A DNA stretch of 64,000 bases from an uncultured Bacteroidales bacterium (GTDB lineage Bacteria; Bacteroidota; Bacteroidia; Bacteroidales; P3), in NCBI GenBank assembly GCA_900318835.1, contig ONLW01000005.1, forward strand, positions 1-64,000. The letters are read 5' to 3'. The notes beneath the pieces were generated by a model. It made no database searches, had not been told where the DNA came from, and worked only from the letters and a program-made list of their open reading frames with translations. Shown piece after piece: positions 60,894-64,000 of this stretch. Position numbers and translations under genes: made by a program. Numbering within the stretch: the first letter of the stretch is position 1; every line of letters starts with the position of its first letter.

Positions 60894-61976
60894 TTACCGG
60901 TAACTCGAAGGAGTGCCCTTTCCTTGGGATTTGAAGGCTTTGGCCATCGATGCCTGGGAGGAAAAACCACACTGCTCCGCAATGTCGGCCAGAAGCGCAT
61001 CAGGATACTGGTGGATGAAGCTGATGGCATGACGCACACGATGTTGTGAAATCATGTCATAAAATGACGAGTAACCCAAAAGGCGAATTGCCTCTGCAAG
61101 ATATTTGCTGTTCGTCCCCAACCGCGACATTATGGTGTTGCTGGTAATATGCTGCTCCGTATATATCTCTTCCTCCGAAAGTAGATTCTCCAGCCGCTGC
61201 GCAAGGTCGTCAAAACGGTGGTCACACGGGTCACACTGCTCCAACGGGTCCGATGGGCCACACTGCTCACATTGGACAACCACCTTCCTCCAAGGATTCA
61301 ACGTAAGAATGCAGAACCACACATTGGCCCCAATGAAAAGTATGTCCCGGCCGAACTTCACCCACACGTCATCAGCGTAGAAATTGATAGCCAAAAGTAT
61401 CAGCACCAGTGTCGGTACCCATCGGATGAGATTGGCAAACTCCACAGGAAAATCATCGCTGTCTGCATAACGTTCCTCGTTGGAACGCCGCACCTCATCC
61501 CTGATTTTCAACGCCTCTCGTATCGAAAGACAGAAATAGACAAGAAAGATTACCGACACTCCTCCCTCAGCCCATACTCGCCACCCTTCGGGCAAATGAA
61601 TCAGACCCACCGCTTGACAAAACATCGGCACAAGCACAACTATCGCAGGCAAAAAAAGTATCCGATGGATCCTTCTCCCTTTTCCCGGAAAAAAATATCC
61701 CTCGCACATTATCAACATCTGGATGGAAAAGAAAAGCAAAGAGAATGCATTCACATACAACAACGCATCACTGTCTCCAATCTGCAGTAAATAAGGCAGT
61801 TCGAACAACTGCAGCAAATAAATCACCCCCACCGCCTTCTGAGCCGGGAACAATTCGTGGAAGTGTTCGCTGTAGGCCTTCGGCCGGTAAAACCACTTCA
61901 ACAACCACCCATAGAGGTGCGTGACAATGAACGCCAAGTTGGCAGAATATAATATAATGTATATAGAATCCCTCAT
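60894..61976 (-). CDS. Membrane-bound AraC-type transcription regulator
   Basis: The 360-residue protein has six to seven hydrophobic segments (about 5-250), a short linker and a C-terminal AraC HTH domain (about 265-360, with LGYSSFYDMI and CGFSSQASMAKAFKSQ). It would sense at the membrane and bind DNA directly; the adhesin cluster next to it is a possible target. The linker reads CEQCGPSDPLEQCDPCDH, two CxxC pairs made by a short DNA repeat. ATG at 61976 overlaps the DUF2723 stop (ATGA). Confidence 0.82.
   Translation of the reverse strand: MRDSIYIILYSANLAFIVTHLYGWLLKWFYRPKAYSEHFHELFPAQKAVGVIYLLQLFELPYLLQIGDSDALLYVNAFSLLFFSIQMLIMCEGYFFPGKGRRIHRILFLPAIVVLVPMFCQAVGLIHLPEGWRVWAEGGVSVIFLVYFCLSIREALKIRDEVRRSNEERYADSDDFPVEFANLIRWVPTLVLILLAINFYADDVWVKFGRDILFIGANVWFCILTLNPWRKVVVQCEQCGPSDPLEQCDPCDHRFDDLAQRLENLLSEEEIYTEQHITSNTIMSRLGTNSKYLAEAIRLLGYSSFYDMISQHRVRHAISFIHQYPDALLADIAEQCGFSSQASMAKAFKSQGKGTPSSYR
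61228..61276 (-). repeat. Degenerate array in the AraC-type gene
   Basis: GGGTCACAC and CACACTGCTC units recur in tandem and encode the double CxxC linker. Confidence 0.75.
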
Positions 61977-63745
61977 AATAAGCCTTGAATATTGGTTTGC
62001 CAAATGCGAAGAAACGACCTAGATACATTTGGAAGATACTCTCCCTCAGCAATATGCCACTGGATAGAATCCGCCACATGTCGCCGTAGCGGCTCACGGT
62101 CGTCAACACCCTCGAGGTTGGGCAGCAGACGCCAGCAATAGCCCTCACACCGCAAACGGTTGGGATAGAAATCCTTGAGACGGTCGTAGGCATACTGCGA
62201 GAAATAGACGGGACGGCGGAAAGCATTCTCTTCCATCACTTGCATCACTTTGCGGAAACCCGCAAGGTTAATATTGTAGACATCCATATCTGGACGCTGG
62301 TTTTCAACATATTTCAGATACCAGAGGGGGAAGGTGTCGTTGTCGCCATAGGTGAATAGGATGGCACCGTGATCGCAACTCTGGAGGTGCGCCATGCTGA
62401 TGTCGTGGACCGAATGGCAGCCACTGCGGTCGTGGTCAGACCAGTTGCCTACGGCAAGTGTCATGGGAACCAAAAGCAGCAGGATGCCAACAAGATACCG
62501 ACGCTCCCAAATGGCACCGGCACCAATGCCTATCCACATGGCAAAGGCATAGAAAGAGAGGACATAGGCATAGTCGCGCTCCCGGGGTTCGTAGCATGGA
62601 TGGTTGAGGTAAAAATTAAGGATGATTCCGCCGAAGAGGAAAATCAGCAAGACGGCATGGAAATCACCGCGGCGGCGCTTCCTGTGTTGCCACATTCCCC
62701 AGATTCCCAGCAGGAAGGGTAGTATGAAAGGAACGATAATGTTCCATTTAAAATTCTTGCGACCGATGAAGTTGTACATCAAATAGCGGCAGTACATGTA
62801 GCCGAATTGATATGTAAAACAATATTTTACGTTGCTCCACAGGGTTGGACTGCCCCCCCCCCAGTCGCCCCAATGGTCGGCGTCAGCCTCGCGCCACATG
62901 CGAGGGTAGAGTGGCGCTTTGGCATACTGTTCGCGCGAGAAGTATTTCTTGAAATCCTCATAGGTGGCGGGGTTCCCCTCGTTGATGGGCGGGTTGGCGG
63001 CGGCACGGATGGGGAGAATGGCGTAGGGCGTGAGACCAAGGAGGAAGAAGGGAATCGCCAAGCAAATAGCCCTTACTGGCCTTAAAGATCCTAATGCCCT
63101 TAAAGCCCTTATGAAAATCCACAACAAAAAGGGAGTGACCAGCAGTGTCATCAGATGGACACAGACCCCCAACCCCAATAGCAGACCAACAAGCAACAAT
63201 AAGCGCTGATTTCCACTGCGTTCCCATCGCAGCATCAGCCACACGATAAGTGAGCAGAAGAACATAGCCATACTGTACACCTCGCTCTCAACAGCCGAGA
63301 ACCAAGCAGTGTCGCAGAAAAGGTAACTGAGGGCTCCGACGACAGCCGCGATTTGCATCCCGAGAGATGTACTACCCTTCTCATCCTCTCCCTGTAGGGA
63401 GGAGGTAGGGGGTGAGGGTAATAATAACATCAAGATGGTCTTATACAACAACATCACCGTCAGCGCCCCACAGAGTACAGACAGGAAATTGCTCATCGGC
63501 GCTACCCACATGGGGTTGCCGAAGGAAAGGAGCATAAAACAATGGGAAACAAGCTGATAGAAAGGCGCTCCGGGAGGATGTCCCACCTGAAGACCGTAGC
63601 CCGTGGTGATAAACTCGCCACAATCCCACCAGCTAACCGAACGGTCCATAGTGAGGAGGTAGACCGCCAGCGCAAAGAGGAAAACCAGCAGGTCACTATG
63701 GCGACTTACCAGTTGACGACAGATTTGTTGAAGACGTCCTCGCAT
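61973..63745 (-). CDS. DUF2723 (TMEM260-like) membrane protein
   Basis: The 590-residue protein has ten or more membrane helices and the family's start, SVSWWDCGEFITTGYGLQVGHPPGAPFY, with the D-C-G-E loop common to GT-C type glycosyltransferases. Relatives in animals O-mannosylate proteins; bacterial members may glycosylate surface proteins. Many Bacteroidota homologues are near twice as long with extra C-terminal parts. A run of ten C (62853-62862) encodes WGGGSP. It overlaps the LptE-like gene by 40 nt and AraC by 4 nt. Confidence 0.87.
   Translation of the reverse strand: MRGRLQQICRQLVSRHSDLLVFLFALAVYLLTMDRSVSWWDCGEFITTGYGLQVGHPPGAPFYQLVSHCFMLLSFGNPMWVAPMSNFLSVLCGALTVMLLYKTILMLLLPSPPTSSLQGEDEKGSTSLGMQIAAVVGALSYLFCDTAWFSAVESEVYSMAMFFCSLIVWLMLRWERSGNQRLLLLVGLLLGLGVCVHLMTLLVTPFLLWIFIRALRALGSLRPVRAICLAIPFFLLGLTPYAILPIRAAANPPINEGNPATYEDFKKYFSREQYAKAPLYPRMWREADADHWGDWGGGSPTLWSNVKYCFTYQFGYMYCRYLMYNFIGRKNFKWNIIVPFILPFLLGIWGMWQHRKRRRGDFHAVLLIFLFGGIILNFYLNHPCYEPRERDYAYVLSFYAFAMWIGIGAGAIWERRYLVGILLLLVPMTLAVGNWSDHDRSGCHSVHDISMAHLQSCDHGAILFTYGDNDTFPLWYLKYVENQRPDMDVYNINLAGFRKVMQVMEENAFRRPVYFSQYAYDRLKDFYPNRLRCEGYCWRLLPNLEGVDDREPLRRHVADSIQWHIAEGEYLPNVSRSFLRIWQTNIQGLL
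62853..62862 (-). repeat. C10/G10 homopolymer inside the DUF2723 gene
   Basis: Ten G on the coding strand, read as GG-GGG-GGG-GG across WGGGS. The current length keeps the frame open. Confidence 0.85.
63069..63112 (-). repeat. GCCCTTAAAG-type array in the DUF2723 gene
   Basis: Three to four degenerate copies of a roughly 10-bp unit, read in frame as RALRALGSLRPVRAI. Confidence 0.7.
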
Positions 63746-64000
63746 AGTTCCGTAACAATTTCGCCCACCAAAGAGCTCTCAACCGAAGAAAAATCGCGCG
63801 AGGCAGGGTAGTCGCGGTAGCGCGAGAACTGCTGCTCAAAGTTGGCTTCGGGGTCGATGTTGTTGGTGAAGCGCACCTTGATGGTCACAGTAAGACGGTT
63901 CATCGAAACCTCGTCGTTCGAAGAAAGGGCCGCAGCACGAGTCTCGTAGCCTACTATCTCGCCCTCAACATGGAGGTCGCCCCCCTCGCTGCTCATCACA
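63706..64000 (-). CDS. LptE-like lipoprotein, C-terminal part
   Basis: About 97 residues are visible; the gene continues beyond the right edge. MNRLTVTIKVRFTNNIDPEANFEQQFSRYRDYPASRDF is the pattern of the Bacteroidota LptE family, which plugs the LptD barrel that inserts lipopolysaccharide in the outer membrane. The start and the lipobox are outside the window. Its 3' end overlaps the DUF2723 start by 40 nt, so the two are probably one transcript. Confidence 0.8.
   Translation of the reverse strand, partial: VMSSEGGDLHVEGEIVGYETRAAALSSNDEVSMNRLTVTIKVRFTNNIDPEANFEQQFSRYRDYPASRDFSSVESSLVGEIVTELCEDVFNKSVVNW

Noticed and set aside
1..64000. tRNA, rRNA or known riboswitch genes
   Set aside because: I looked through the intergenic gaps by eye and found no cloverleaf or conserved riboswitch core; a covariance-model scan would be needed to exclude them.

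Overview
The window looks like a chromosomal stretch of a Bacteroidota bacterium, most likely order Bacteroidales. Pointers are the promoters (TTTG, about 19-20 nt, then TAnnTTTG, seen at more than ten sites), few Shine-Dalgarno sequences, two proteins with type IX secretion (T9SS) C-terminal sorting domains, a fimbrillin-like lipoprotein, and several Bacteroidota-restricted families (DUF7935, DUF2723, DUF6266, Ig-like lipoprotein with the C-x-PGYPTGGPKDEEPP type N-terminus). The species cannot be told from this sequence alone. No rRNA, tRNA or CRISPR array was found.

Layout. 1-210 is the tail of a DUF6266 protein. 284-7077 is a tight + strand run: purD, EamA transporter, S41 protease, TlpA-like thioredoxin, Mrp, NifU-like protein and cobalamin adenosyltransferase. 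7157-8937 holds a small acidic protein, a DUF2520 protein and TatD. 9212-11674 holds a carboxyltransferase of the OadA/PycB type and a solitary rnfA. 12219-17710 is a minus operon: M1 peptidase with T9SS tail, outer membrane protein, rbfA, LolC/E-like permease, trpS. 17888-19928 holds a tiny lipoprotein, a SprT-like protease and ackA. 19995-26941 holds a TPR/PD40/OmpA protein, sirtuin, DUF7935, Ig-like lipoprotein, flippase and fabD, followed by a convergent thioesterase gene.

About 27.4-44.2 kb is a visibly AT-richer accessory region. Its centre is one 12-kb minus-strand operon of ten closely packed genes (41472 down to 29338). It starts with dndC-dndD-dndE, the DNA phosphorothioation machinery. 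Seven genes follow that are not the usual DndFGH set: a helicase with phospholipase-D nuclease motifs and a possible modified-DNA-reading winged helix, a 70-aa protein, a Rad50-like ATPase, a 163-aa protein, a GHKL ATPase, a methyltransferase-like protein and a 112-aa protein. dndA and dndB are absent here. This is the best candidate for an undescribed system: a phosphorothioate modification-restriction variant with a new effector module. DUF4143-type ATPase genes and several direct repeats flank the island.

44561-64000 is minus strand again: kbl, a surface cluster (56-aa membrane protein, 4435-aa T9SS adhesin with GLUG and MBG repeats, fimbrillin-like lipoprotein, small peptide), a membrane-bound AraC-type regulator, a DUF2723 membrane protein with a C10 tract, and the end of an LptE-like gene.

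Two repeat phenomena run across the window. One is an intergenic element present four times, built from inverted arrays of an 11-bp unit. The other is a set of short degenerate tandem repeats (7-12 bp units) that sit both in spacers and in frame inside unrelated genes.
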